A stretch of DNA of 43,576 nt from Elusimicrobiales bacterium. Lineage in GTDB: Bacteria > Elusimicrobiota > Elusimicrobia > Elusimicrobiales > UBA9959. The stretch spans positions 1 through 43,576 of the forward strand of contig JAVHLJ010000021.1 of the NCBI GenBank assembly GCA_031082205.1, in the 5' to 3' direction. A model generated the notes under the pieces. That model searched no databases. It worked only from the letters and a program-made list of their open reading frames with translations, and was not told where the DNA came from. A program made the translations under genes and the position numbers. This document shows positions 8,302 to 15,768 of this stretch, piece by piece (within the stretch, counting starts at the first letter, position 1; every line of letters begins with the position of its first letter).

Positions 8302-8330
8302 TTGCGCCGGGCCGGCTAAGTGTTTATAAT
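8302..8330 (+). promoter_or_regulatory. Promoter of the trehalose operon
   Basis: TTGCGC (8302-8307), a 17-base spacer, then a perfect TATAAT (8325-8330): a sigma70-type promoter with a strong -10 and a half-matched -35. The leader to the otsA ATG (8375) is about 38 bases and holds a GGAGGA ribosome site. No operator palindrome stands out. Confidence 0.65.
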
Positions 8331-8374
8331 TTATCCGGAGCGGCGATATCCCGCTGGAACGCCTGGAGGACGGT

Positions 8375-9853
8375 ATGTGGACTTCAGCTGACCTAGAGAA
8401 CCTCGTCCGGGAAAAACTCGGCGACTACCTTTTCGTGCTGGTGTCCAACCGCCAGCCCTACGTTCACAAGTACCAGAAGGGCAGGGTCATCTGCCAGCGG
8501 GGGGCGGGCGGCGTGGTCACCGCCCTGGACCCGGTCATGCGCGCCTCCCGGGGCCTGTGGATAGCCTACGGCAACGGCGACGCCGACCGCCGCGTCACCG
8601 ACGCCGCCGGGAAGATCGGCGTGCCGCCGGAGAAACCTTCCTACACGCTCAAGCGGATATGGCTCGACAAGGCCGAAGAGGAAGGCTACTACAACGGCTA
8701 TTCCAACGACACGCTCTGGCCGCTCTGCCACCTGACCTTCAAGCGCCCGACGTTCCGCAAGCGGGACTGGGACTATTACAAGTCCGTGAACATGAAATTC
8801 GCCAGGGCGATAGCCGACGAGCTCGGCGGCCGCAAGGCCTTCGTCTGGATACAGGATTACCACCTCTGCCTGCTGCCCGCCATGCTCAAGGAACTCTGCG
8901 GGCCGCAGGTCATAACGGCGCATTTCTGGCACATACCGTGGCCCAGCCACGAGGTATTCCGCATCTGTCCCGACAAGAAGGAGCTGCTGGAGGGGCTGCT
9001 GGCCAACGACCTGCTGGGCTTCCACATCCGCCTGCACTGCAACAACTTCCTGGAGGCCGTGGACAGGGAACTGGAGAGCAAGATAGACCGCGAGCGCTTC
9101 TCCGTGGTCAAGGGAGGGCACGAGACGCTGGTCCGCCCCTATCCCATAAGCGTCGATTTTTCCGCCATCAGCGCCGACGCCGTCTCGCCGGCCGTCGAGG
9201 AAACGATGAGGTCGCTGAAAGAAGAGTTCCGCCTCGAAGGCCAGAAACTGATCCTGGGCATAGACCGCATCGACTACACCAAGGGCATACCGGAACGGCT
9301 GCAGGCGCTGGACATGCTGCTCGACGATCACCCCGAACTGAAGGAAAAGATAACCCTCCTGCAGATAGGCGAGATCAGCCGCATACACGTGCAGAAGTAC
9401 AAGGACATCAACGACGAGATAAACGCCATCGTCGAGCGCATCAACTGGAAGCACTCCACGGAGAACTGGACGCCGGTGGTGCTGACCCGCCGCCACGTCT
9501 CCTACGAGGAGATCCTGGCCCTTTACCGCCTGTCCTCGGTCTGCATGGTCACCTCGCTGCACGACGGGATGAACCTGGTAGCCAAGGAGTTCGTCTCCTC
9601 CAAGACGGACGACACCGGGGTGCTGATGCTCAGCAATTTCACGGGCGCCGCGCGCGAACTGACGGAGGCCCTCGTTGTGAACCCCTACGACAGGGAACAG
9701 TGCGCGGCGGCGCTGCACCGGGCGCTGGTCATGCCGGAGGAGGAGGTCTCCCGGCGCATGCAGAAGCTCCGGGAGGCCGTGAAGAGCAACAATATCTACC
9801 ACTGGGCGGGGAAGATAATATCCGACCTGCTCAAATTCGATTTCAAGGAATGA
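8375..9853 (+). CDS. otsA: Trehalose-6-phosphate synthase (GT20)
   Basis: A 492-residue retaining glycosyltransferase making trehalose 6-phosphate from UDP-glucose and glucose 6-phosphate. All family landmarks are visible: RGAGGVVTAL (glycine loop), WIQDYHLCLLPAML, HIPWPSHEVFR with LLGFH, GIDRIDYTKGIPERLQA (donor phosphate binding Arg and Lys), TSLHDGMNLVAKEFV, and the late NFTGAARELTEALVVNPYD. Length matches the family (about 450-500). It is the first gene of the operon, after a clear promoter and a GGAGGA site, and is followed four bases later by a sensor kinase. Its product is the substrate of the phosphatase encoded two genes on. Donor preference (UDP- or ADP-glucose) cannot be read from the sequence. 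Confidence 0.96.
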   Translation: MWTSADLENLVREKLGDYLFVLVSNRQPYVHKYQKGRVICQRGAGGVVTALDPVMRASRGLWIAYGNGDADRRVTDAAGKIGVPPEKPSYTLKRIWLDKAEEEGYYNGYSNDTLWPLCHLTFKRPTFRKRDWDYYKSVNMKFARAIADELGGRKAFVWIQDYHLCLLPAMLKELCGPQVITAHFWHIPWPSHEVFRICPDKKELLEGLLANDLLGFHIRLHCNNFLEAVDRELESKIDRERFSVVKGGHETLVRPYPISVDFSAISADAVSPAVEETMRSLKEEFRLEGQKLILGIDRIDYTKGIPERLQALDMLLDDHPELKEKITLLQIGEISRIHVQKYKDINDEINAIVERINWKHSTENWTPVVLTRRHVSYEEILALYRLSSVCMVTSLHDGMNLVAKEFVSSKTDDTGVLMLSNFTGAARELTEALVVNPYDREQCAAALHRALVMPEEEVSRRMQKLREAVKSNNIYHWAGKIISDLLKFDFKE

Positions 9854-9857
9854 CGGC

Positions 9858-11261
9858 ATGAACCTCCGCACGCGCCTCTTCTCCATCTCGATGGCCATAG
9901 CCGCCGTCATGACCGCCGTGATGGTAGCCGACAGGGTCCAGACGCACCGGGCCGCGCTCATAGACAAGACGCAGAGCCGCAGCGCCGACCTCGCCGACCT
10001 GGCCTCGGAGGCCGCCGTTTACGCCCTGCGCAGCGGCCGGACGGAGCGCCTCGCCGAGCTGTTATCACCTTTCGCCGAGATGCGCCAGGTGGTCTATATC
10101 AAGGTGCTGGACAGGTCCGGCCGCCCCGTCCACCGCTCCGGCGCCATCGGAATAGACATAGACGCGCGCGACACGGACGCCTCCGTGACGGGCGTGGAGG
10201 ACGGGATCTACGACGTCACCCGGAGGCTGATCAAGGACGACGAGGACTGGGGGACGCTCCGCCTCGGCATATCCACGGAGAGCATAGCGGAAAGCGTCGG
10301 GACGGCTCTGCGCAGGGGCCTCCTCATAGGCCTGTCTTTCCTCGCCCTCCTGGCGGCGCTGCTGTGGCGCATCTCGGCGCTGGGAGGCAGGGACATGGCC
10401 ATGCTGGTGGAGGCCGCGGGCGGAATAAAATCCCGGACGCTGCCGCCCCTGCCAAAAGTCGATTCGGAAAGCGAAGTGGGCCGGCTTTCCAGCGCTTTCA
10501 GCGAGCTTCATTCCGGTCTGAAGGACGAAAGAGCCCGCAGGAAGGAACTGGAGGACAACCGGAAAGATTTTTTCGCCATGGCGGTGCACGACCTCAAGCA
10601 GCCGCTGACCGTGCTCAAGGCGGTCAATGAGATGGTGCTGGAGTCGGCGCAGTCCGGGCCGGACGGGGACAAGCGAGACCTGGGCAGGATATCGGAACTT
10701 TCCGGGGAATCAATAGAAAGGCTCAGCGACATGGTCGAGGACCTGCTCAACATCTCCAGGCTGGATTCGCCCGACATCCCGCTGGACAAGCGGCGCATAG
10801 GACTGTCGTCCTTCCTGCGCGGCTGCTCCAGGGATTTCTCGGCGGCCGCGGAAAGGGCGGGCCGCAAGTGGGTCTTCTCCGACGAGAGCGGCGAGGGCGC
10901 GTGGATATACGGGGACGAGAAGCTCCTCAAGCGCCTCGTCGGCAACCTCGTCATGAACGCCGTGCAGTACACCCCGGAAGGAGCGGCGATACACCTGGGC
11001 GCGCGCCTCGCGGAAGAGGGACACGTGGAGATATACGTCAGGGACGAGGGCGTGGGAATACCCGAAGAACTGCGCGAGGCCATCTTCGAGAAATACCGGA
11101 CTTTCTCCGACAGCAACCGCAACGTGGGCTTGGGCCTGGCCTTCTGCAAGATGGCCGCCGAAAGACATTCGGGACGCATAAAAGTTTCCTCCGAGACCGG
11201 CAAGGGCACCGAGATCGCCGTTTCCCTCCCGGTGTCCGGGCAGAAAGAGAGCGGGGCCTGA
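9858..11261 (+). CDS. Membrane sensor histidine kinase inside the trehalose operon
   Basis: A 467-residue kinase. The first membrane helix is at about 7-26, an extracytoplasmic sensor of about 125 residues follows, then the second helix at 152-170 and a HAMP-like linker to about 225. The HisKA domain has His244 in AVHDLKQPLTVL, and the HATPase domain has N-box NLVMNAVQYTPEG, DEGVGIPEE and GLGLAFCKMAAERHSG. The H-box has Lys-Gln in place of the common Arg-Thr, as in the HDLKQPL subclass. It starts four bases after otsA and shares TGATG with otsB, so its synthesis is tied to the trehalose enzymes. No response regulator gene is in the operon. A role in sensing osmotic or envelope stress is an inference from position; the sensor domain itself matches nothing I recognise. 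Confidence 0.92.
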   Translation: MNLRTRLFSISMAIAAVMTAVMVADRVQTHRAALIDKTQSRSADLADLASEAAVYALRSGRTERLAELLSPFAEMRQVVYIKVLDRSGRPVHRSGAIGIDIDARDTDASVTGVEDGIYDVTRRLIKDDEDWGTLRLGISTESIAESVGTALRRGLLIGLSFLALLAALLWRISALGGRDMAMLVEAAGGIKSRTLPPLPKVDSESEVGRLSSAFSELHSGLKDERARRKELEDNRKDFFAMAVHDLKQPLTVLKAVNEMVLESAQSGPDGDKRDLGRISELSGESIERLSDMVEDLLNISRLDSPDIPLDKRRIGLSSFLRGCSRDFSAAAERAGRKWVFSDESGEGAWIYGDEKLLKRLVGNLVMNAVQYTPEGAAIHLGARLAEEGHVEIYVRDEGVGIPEELREAIFEKYRTFSDSNRNVGLGLAFCKMAAERHSGRIKVSSETGKGTEIAVSLPVSGQKESGA

Positions 11262-12052
11262 TGGACCGTATCGTACGCGAACTTTTCTGCCGGACCGGCG
11301 CCTCGCGCGGGCCGGGGCGGCTTTGCCTGATGCTGGATTTCGACGGGACCCTCTCGGAGATGGCGCCGACCCCGGAGAAGGCGCGCTTCTATCCGCCGTC
11401 GCGGCGGGCGCTAGATGAACTTTCCCGGCTGCCCGGAGTCACCGTGGCGCTTGTCAGCGGCCGGGACGTATCCGACCTTCGCCGCAAGGCGGGCCTCGGT
11501 CGGGCGGTTTACTGCGGCAATCACGGGCTGGAACTGCCCGGGTTCAGGCTCCCCGCGGACGTGGAGGCGGCGAAAAAGGCCTTCCGCCGCTCTTCGCTCC
11601 CCGCGCTGCGGCTGCTCAGGGAGATCTCCTCGCGCTACCCCGGCTCCAGGATACAGCGCAAGCGGTTCTCCATCTCGCTTCATTACCGGGCGCTGCGCCC
11701 CGTCGCGGCGCTCGCCATGGAAAGGGAACTCGGGGAGGCCGCGCGCGCTCTCGCGCGCATGCCGGGCGTCAGGACCGGGGCGGGCAAGAAAGTGCTCGAA
11801 GTGAAGGCGAAGGCGGATTTTCACAAGGGCGCGGCCTGCAGGCTGATACTGGAGAGGCGGGGCGGGGCCGGCCTCTACATGGGCGACGACGTCACGGACG
11901 AGGACGCGTTCAGGTCGCTGCGCGGCAGGGCGGTCACCGTATTCGTGGGGCCGCGGAGCCGCCGGACCGCGGCCATGCGGCGGGTCCCGGATCCCCGCTC
12001 AGCCGCGGCGCTGCTGGAGAAGATCCTGGAAGCCGCCGGGAGGGGAGGATGA
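11261..12052 (+). CDS. otsB: Trehalose-6-phosphate phosphatase (HAD)
   Basis: A 263-residue HAD-superfamily phosphatase that removes phosphate from trehalose 6-phosphate to give trehalose. Motif I is LDFDGTLSEM (nucleophile Asp26, acid Asp28), the SGR segment follows at 66-68, YCGNHGLEL at 84-92 is diagnostic of OtsB, the motif III Lys lies in LEVKAKADFHKG, and motif IV is GDDVTDEDAF (208-216). The start overlaps the kinase stop by one base (TGATG) and the stop overlaps the next start (ATGA), so all are translationally coupled. The frame extends further upstream but only as a shadow of the kinase gene. With otsA it completes the two-step trehalose pathway. Confidence 0.95.
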   Translation: MDRIVRELFCRTGASRGPGRLCLMLDFDGTLSEMAPTPEKARFYPPSRRALDELSRLPGVTVALVSGRDVSDLRRKAGLGRAVYCGNHGLELPGFRLPADVEAAKKAFRRSSLPALRLLREISSRYPGSRIQRKRFSISLHYRALRPVAALAMERELGEAARALARMPGVRTGAGKKVLEVKAKADFHKGAACRLILERRGGAGLYMGDDVTDEDAFRSLRGRAVTVFVGPRSRRTAAMRRVPDPRSAAALLEKILEAAGRGG

Positions 12053-12714
12053 AAGAGACGCGGAAGGCGACGGCGCCGTTCAGGTTCTACACCCGGCTGC
12101 AGCTGACCGAGCTTACGGGCCGCAGGGCGTCCAACCTCCAGCAGCTCGCGGACGGGCTCAGGGAGATAAGCGGCGCCTCCATATACCATCACACGCACAG
12201 GTTCCTCCAGCAGCACCAGTTCCTGTCGCCGGAGCCTCCCAACGACTTCGCTTACTGGACGGCGGGAGAACTCGGGGAGGAGGCGCTGGCCGAGCGCCTC
12301 TACAGCCTCGATATCATGCGCTTCGACTCGATACGCGCCCTGCGCGAGGCCATCATCGCGACGATAGAAGGCTACGTCAAGGCCAACCCGATGGCCTCCC
12401 TCAAATTCGCCGCGGAAGGCCGGGAGTTCCATTTCCTGAAATCGATAAGCTTCATCATGCCCACCCGCCACGAGGCCGCCGACCTGCGCGAATTCGCCGA
12501 CATACTCTCCAGGATCACGGTCGATTCCATCTACTACCACGTCTTCGAGTCCCGCCTGCGCCTGGAGAAAGGCAGGAACGACTTCTCCAAGTGGTTCGAG
12601 GACTGCCTGGGGGAGCGGGAGCTCTCCGCCCTGGTGGAAAGGCTGGACCCCTACACGCAGACCCTGGAAGACCTGCGCCGCAACCTCCTGCGCGGCATAG
12701 AAAGGAGCCTTTGA
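12049..12714 (+). CDS. Internally duplicated protein of the trehalose operon (DUF5752-like)
   Basis: A 221-residue soluble protein with no signal peptide, probably of the DUF5752 class found near trehalose synthases; that family name is from memory and unverified. It is made of two copies of one domain. Copy 1 (about 11-107) and copy 2 (about 127-218) align along their length: a Phe-rich first strand, a helix with LQQLADGLREI or LREFADILSRI, then SIYHHTHRFL (44-53) matching SIYYHVFESRL (160-170), NDFAYW (65-70) matching NDFSKW (177-182), and a final helix ending in TIE or GIE. The conserved Ser-Ile-Tyr-x-His and Asn-Asp-Phe-x-x-Trp could form a ligand or metal site. It overlaps otsB by four bases and the glycosyltransferase by one, so it is made with both. 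Function unknown; a regulator or partner of TreT is plausible. Confidence 0.75.
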   Translation: MKETRKATAPFRFYTRLQLTELTGRRASNLQQLADGLREISGASIYHHTHRFLQQHQFLSPEPPNDFAYWTAGELGEEALAERLYSLDIMRFDSIRALREAIIATIEGYVKANPMASLKFAAEGREFHFLKSISFIMPTRHEAADLREFADILSRITVDSIYYHVFESRLRLEKGRNDFSKWFEDCLGERELSALVERLDPYTQTLEDLRRNLLRGIERSL

Positions 12715-13925
12715 TGCCCCTGCTCGAGGATTACGCGCCCATCGTCGGACAGGACGTCATAGACGACCTCCGCCTCCTCTCGGAGCGCCTGCGCGGCCGG
12801 ACGGTCAGGAACGTCAACTCCACGGCGGTCGGAGGAGGGGTGGCGGAGATACTCAACCGGCTGGTGCCTCTGCTGCGCCAGGTGGGGGTGGAGGCGTCGT
12901 GGGACGTCATAAAGGGCGGCGACGCCTTCTTCGCCGTGACCAAGAAGATACACAACGCGCTGCACGGCGGCGGGGAGGGCCTCACGCCGCAGGACAAAGA
13001 GATATTCATGGAGACCAGCCGCGCCAACATGGAGGCCGTGGACACCGGAGCGGATATAATGTTCATCCACGATCCCCAGCCCATGGCCCTGGTCGCCAGG
13101 AAGCGGGAAAACAAGTGGATCTGGCGCTGCCACGTGGACGTCTCCCGCCCCGAACCGGGCACCTGGGATTTCCTGATGAGCTTCATCGGCGGCTACGACG
13201 CGTCCGTCTTCTCCGCGCCCCAGTTCTCCAGGGAACTGCCCCTCCGCCAGTTCCAGATAGCGCCGTCCATAGACCCTCTCAGCGACAAGAACCGGGACCT
13301 TGAGCCGGGATTCATCGATTCCGTGATGGAGAAGCACTCGATCCCGCGCGACAAGCCGGTGGTGACGCAGATATCCCGTTTCGACCGCCTGAAGGACCCG
13401 CTCGGCGTGATAGAGGCCTGGCGGCTGGTGAAGAAGTACATCGACTGCCGCCTGGTGCTGGCCGGCGGCGGAGCGGCCGACGACCCGGAAGGGATGCAGG
13501 TCTACGCCGAGGTCATGGAGCGCGCCAAGGGAGACCCCGACCTGCACATACTGCTCATGAAGCAGGACGACCTGGAGGTCAACGCGCTGCAGCGCGCCTC
13601 CGACATCGTGATCCAGAAATCCCTGAAGGAGGGCTTCGGCCTCACGGTTTCCGAAGCGCTCTGGAAAGGCAAGCCGGTGGTCGCCTCCGCCGTCGGGGGC
13701 ATCCCTCTACAGGTAGCCCACAAGCACTCGGGGCTCCTGTGCCATTCGGTCGAAGGCGCCGCCTTCGCGCTGAAGCAGCTTCTCAACAGCCCGGACTACG
13801 CCAGGAAACTCGGCGAGAACGGCAGGGAGCACGTCCGCCGGAACTTCCTTCTCACTCGCCACCTGAAAGAGTACATGCTCCTCTTCCTCGCCCTCGACCG
13901 GGGCGAGGACCTGGTGAACATATGA
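12714..13925 (+). CDS. treT: TreT-like trehalose synthase (GT4 glycosyltransferase)
   Basis: A 403-residue GT-B fold enzyme of family GT4 resembling TreT, which makes trehalose in one step from NDP-glucose and glucose and can run backwards. The N-terminal domain has NVNSTAVGGGVAEIL (glycine loop, typical of TreT and trehalose phosphorylase), IFIHDPQP-type segment MFIHDPQPMAL, and WRCHVDVSRP. The C-terminal domain has VTQISRFDRLKDPLGVI, VLAGGG, and the donor-binding EX7E segment EGFGLTVSEALWKGKPVV. The start follows an AAAGGAG site and shares TGATG with the preceding gene; its stop shares ATGA with cinA. Its presence beside otsA-otsB gives the cell two routes to trehalose. A sucrose- or trehalose-phosphorylase activity is a less likely alternative. 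Confidence 0.87.
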   Translation: MPLLEDYAPIVGQDVIDDLRLLSERLRGRTVRNVNSTAVGGGVAEILNRLVPLLRQVGVEASWDVIKGGDAFFAVTKKIHNALHGGGEGLTPQDKEIFMETSRANMEAVDTGADIMFIHDPQPMALVARKRENKWIWRCHVDVSRPEPGTWDFLMSFIGGYDASVFSAPQFSRELPLRQFQIAPSIDPLSDKNRDLEPGFIDSVMEKHSIPRDKPVVTQISRFDRLKDPLGVIEAWRLVKKYIDCRLVLAGGGAADDPEGMQVYAEVMERAKGDPDLHILLMKQDDLEVNALQRASDIVIQKSLKEGFGLTVSEALWKGKPVVASAVGGIPLQVAHKHSGLLCHSVEGAAFALKQLLNSPDYARKLGENGREHVRRNFLLTRHLKEYMLLFLALDRGEDLVNI

Positions 13926-15157
13926 GGCCCGAGGCCGAACTGCTCTGCACGGGGTCCGAACTGGTCTCCTCCAAGGTGAACCTCTACTCCCCGCTGTTCG
14001 CCGCCAGGCTGCTCGGCCTGGGCGTGACGCTGCGCGGCGAAAGGTCGCTGCGCGACGACCTGCCGCTCATAACCCGCTCCATCCGCGAGGCAATGGCCTC
14101 CTGCCCGCTGGTCATAACCTGCGGCGGGCTGGGCCCAACCTTCGACGACCTTACGAGGAGGGCGGCGGCGCGGGCCCTGGGACTGCGCCTGGTATCCTCC
14201 CCGGACTGCGCCGCCGAGCTGCGCCGCCGGTACTCCCTGGAGAAGCTGCCCCCGAACATGGCGGACCAGGCGGTCGTCCTGGAGGGCGCCCGCACGATAA
14301 GCAACCGCAACGGCACGGCTTTCGGCCAGGTGATCAGGCGCGGCCGCCGGATGCTGGTCCTCCTGCCTGGTCCGCTGCGCGAATGGGAGCCGATGTTCGG
14401 CGACGGGCTCGCGCGGGAGATAAGCTCCTTCTTCGGCCTTAAATCCGGAACCGTCCTTTCGGCGAGACTGAAGGCCGCCGGGCTTAAAGAGGTACAGGCG
14501 GAACGCCTGGTGCGCCCGGTCCTGAGGTCTTTCGCCGGGACGGACTTCACCATACTCGCCGGCGCCGACGAGGTGGAGTTCTCTTTTACCGTACGGGGCC
14601 GCACGCCGGCGCTGGCGGAACGAAGGCTGGCCGCGGTCAAAAAAGCCGCGCGCCGGGCGCTGGGCGGAGCCGTTTATTCCGAAACGGGAGAAGGCCGGCA
14701 CCAGGCGCTGGGGCGCCTGCTGAAAGACAGGGGCGCCACGCTGGCCCTCGCAGAATCGTGCACGGGCGGCCTGGCCTCGAAACTGATGACCGACGAGGCG
14801 GGCAGTTCGGACTTTTTCCTGGGCGGCGTAACTTCCTACTCCAACGCCGCCAAGGTCCGGCTGCTGGGAGTGAGCCCGGCCCTGGTCCGGCGCCGCGGGG
14901 CCGTCTCAGCTGAATGCGCCGCCGCGATGGCCCGGGGCGCCCGGCGGGCTTTCGGCTCCGATTACGCGGGCGCTGTTACCGGCATCGCGGGACCCGCGGG
15001 GGGGACCCCGGAGAAGCCCGTCGGAACCGTCTTCTTCGGGATATGCGGGCCCCGCGGGGTCAGTTCGCACAAGGCCTCTTTCCGGGGCACCAGGGACTTC
15101 ATACGACTCTCTTCCGCCAACCGGCTTTTTGACCTCCTAGGAAAAATAATAGAATAG
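13922..15157 (+). CDS. cinA: CinA-type protein, nicotinamide-nucleotide amidase
   Basis: A 411-residue two-domain protein. The N-terminal MoCF/COG1058 domain (about 1-170) has LCTGSEL, VITCGGLGPTFDDLTR and the LLPGPLREWEPMF segment; in relatives it acts as an ADP-ribose or nucleotide pyrophosphatase. The C-terminal PncC domain (about 255-405) has LAESCTGGLASKLMTD, FFLGGVTSYSN and AVTGIAGPAGGTPEKPVGTV, and deamidates nicotinamide mononucleotide for NAD recycling. Length fits full CinA. ATG 13922 is set by the ATGA overlap with treT; the upstream extension of the frame is a shadow. It is the last gene of the trehalose operon; coupling of NAD salvage to trehalose synthesis has no obvious metabolic logic and may be simple operon packing. 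Confidence 0.93.
   Translation: MRPEAELLCTGSELVSSKVNLYSPLFAARLLGLGVTLRGERSLRDDLPLITRSIREAMASCPLVITCGGLGPTFDDLTRRAAARALGLRLVSSPDCAAELRRRYSLEKLPPNMADQAVVLEGARTISNRNGTAFGQVIRRGRRMLVLLPGPLREWEPMFGDGLAREISSFFGLKSGTVLSARLKAAGLKEVQAERLVRPVLRSFAGTDFTILAGADEVEFSFTVRGRTPALAERRLAAVKKAARRALGGAVYSETGEGRHQALGRLLKDRGATLALAESCTGGLASKLMTDEAGSSDFFLGGVTSYSNAAKVRLLGVSPALVRRRGAVSAECAAAMARGARRAFGSDYAGAVTGIAGPAGGTPEKPVGTVFFGICGPRGVSSHKASFRGTRDFIRLSSANRLFDLLGKIIE
15129..15155 (+). promoter_or_regulatory. Possible promoter of the thioredoxin lipoprotein gene
   Basis: TTGACC at 15129-15134 and TAGAAT at 15150-15155 with a 15-base spacer (16 if TTTGAC is used), inside the last codons of cinA and about 38 bases before the lipoprotein ATG. 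The spacer is short, so this is tentative. Confidence 0.4.
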
Positions 15158-15192
15158 CCGGGTACAACGAAGACGCGTCAAAGGAGAATCAA

Positions 15193-15756
15193 ATGAGGTC
15201 CCTGCTCACCGCCATGATAATTCCCGCCGCTATGCTGGCCGCCGGCTGCGGCAAAGTCCAGGAGCCGGGAACCGCGATGGAAAAGGCCGCCGAAACAGCC
15301 GTCGAGGCCAGCCCGGCCGCTACGGCGGCAGGCTACGTAAAAGGGCCCACCTACTTCGACCTGCCGGAACACAAGGGAGGCAGGCTGGACCTGGCCGCCT
15401 ACGCCGGCAAGCCCGTGATGGTCATGTTCTTCACCGAGACCTGCCCCTACTGCCGCAAGGCCGCCCCCTTCGTGCAGTCCGTGAACGCGGAGTACGGCGG
15501 CAAGGGCCTGGCCGTGATGGCCGCGGCCCACGAACGGGAAGCGGCCCCCGCCGCGCGCTTCGTGAAGGATTTCGGGATAACTTTCCCGGTGGCCTACGAC
15601 GCCGCCGCCACGGCGCGCGCCTACCAGACCCGCGGCGTACCCTACCTTTTCCTGCTCGACAGACAGCACAAGGTCTACAACCTCTGGGCCGGCTATGATC
15701 ACTCCTTCGACAAGGAGATCAGGGCGTCCATAGAGGAAGTCCTCAAGAAGAGCTGA
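15193..15756 (+). CDS. TlpA/ResA-like thioredoxin lipoprotein
   Basis: A 187-residue lipoprotein. The signal peptide ends in the lipobox LAAGC, so Cys19 should be lipidated and the protein anchored on the periplasmic side. After an Ala-rich linker comes an AhpC/TSA-Redoxin-type thioredoxin fold: FDLPEHKGGRLDLAAYAGKPV as the strand-loop that typifies TlpA (split here over 351-421 of the operon DNA strand 15351-15420), then the redox motif CPYC in FFTETCPYCRKAAPF and the cis-Pro loop TRGVPYLFLLD. It probably reduces disulfides outside the cytoplasm, for example in cytochrome c or cell-envelope proteins; no partner gene is adjacent. An AAAGGAG ribosome site precedes the ATG. The CPYC motif is the same as in the cytoplasmic protein at 634. 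Confidence 0.88.
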   Translation: MRSLLTAMIIPAAMLAAGCGKVQEPGTAMEKAAETAVEASPAATAAGYVKGPTYFDLPEHKGGRLDLAAYAGKPVMVMFFTETCPYCRKAAPFVQSVNAEYGGKGLAVMAAAHEREAAPAARFVKDFGITFPVAYDAAATARAYQTRGVPYLFLLDRQHKVYNLWAGYDHSFDKEIRASIEEVLKKS

Positions 15757-15768
15757 CGCGTCGTCAGC
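15752..15768. terminator. Hairpin between convergent genes
   Basis: A 7-bp perfect stem (15752-15758 with 15762-15768, three-base loop) spans the stop codon of the lipoprotein gene and the 12-base gap to the convergent M23 peptidase gene. There is no T run on either strand, so it may be a weak or Rho-assisted end for both transcripts. Confidence 0.3.
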
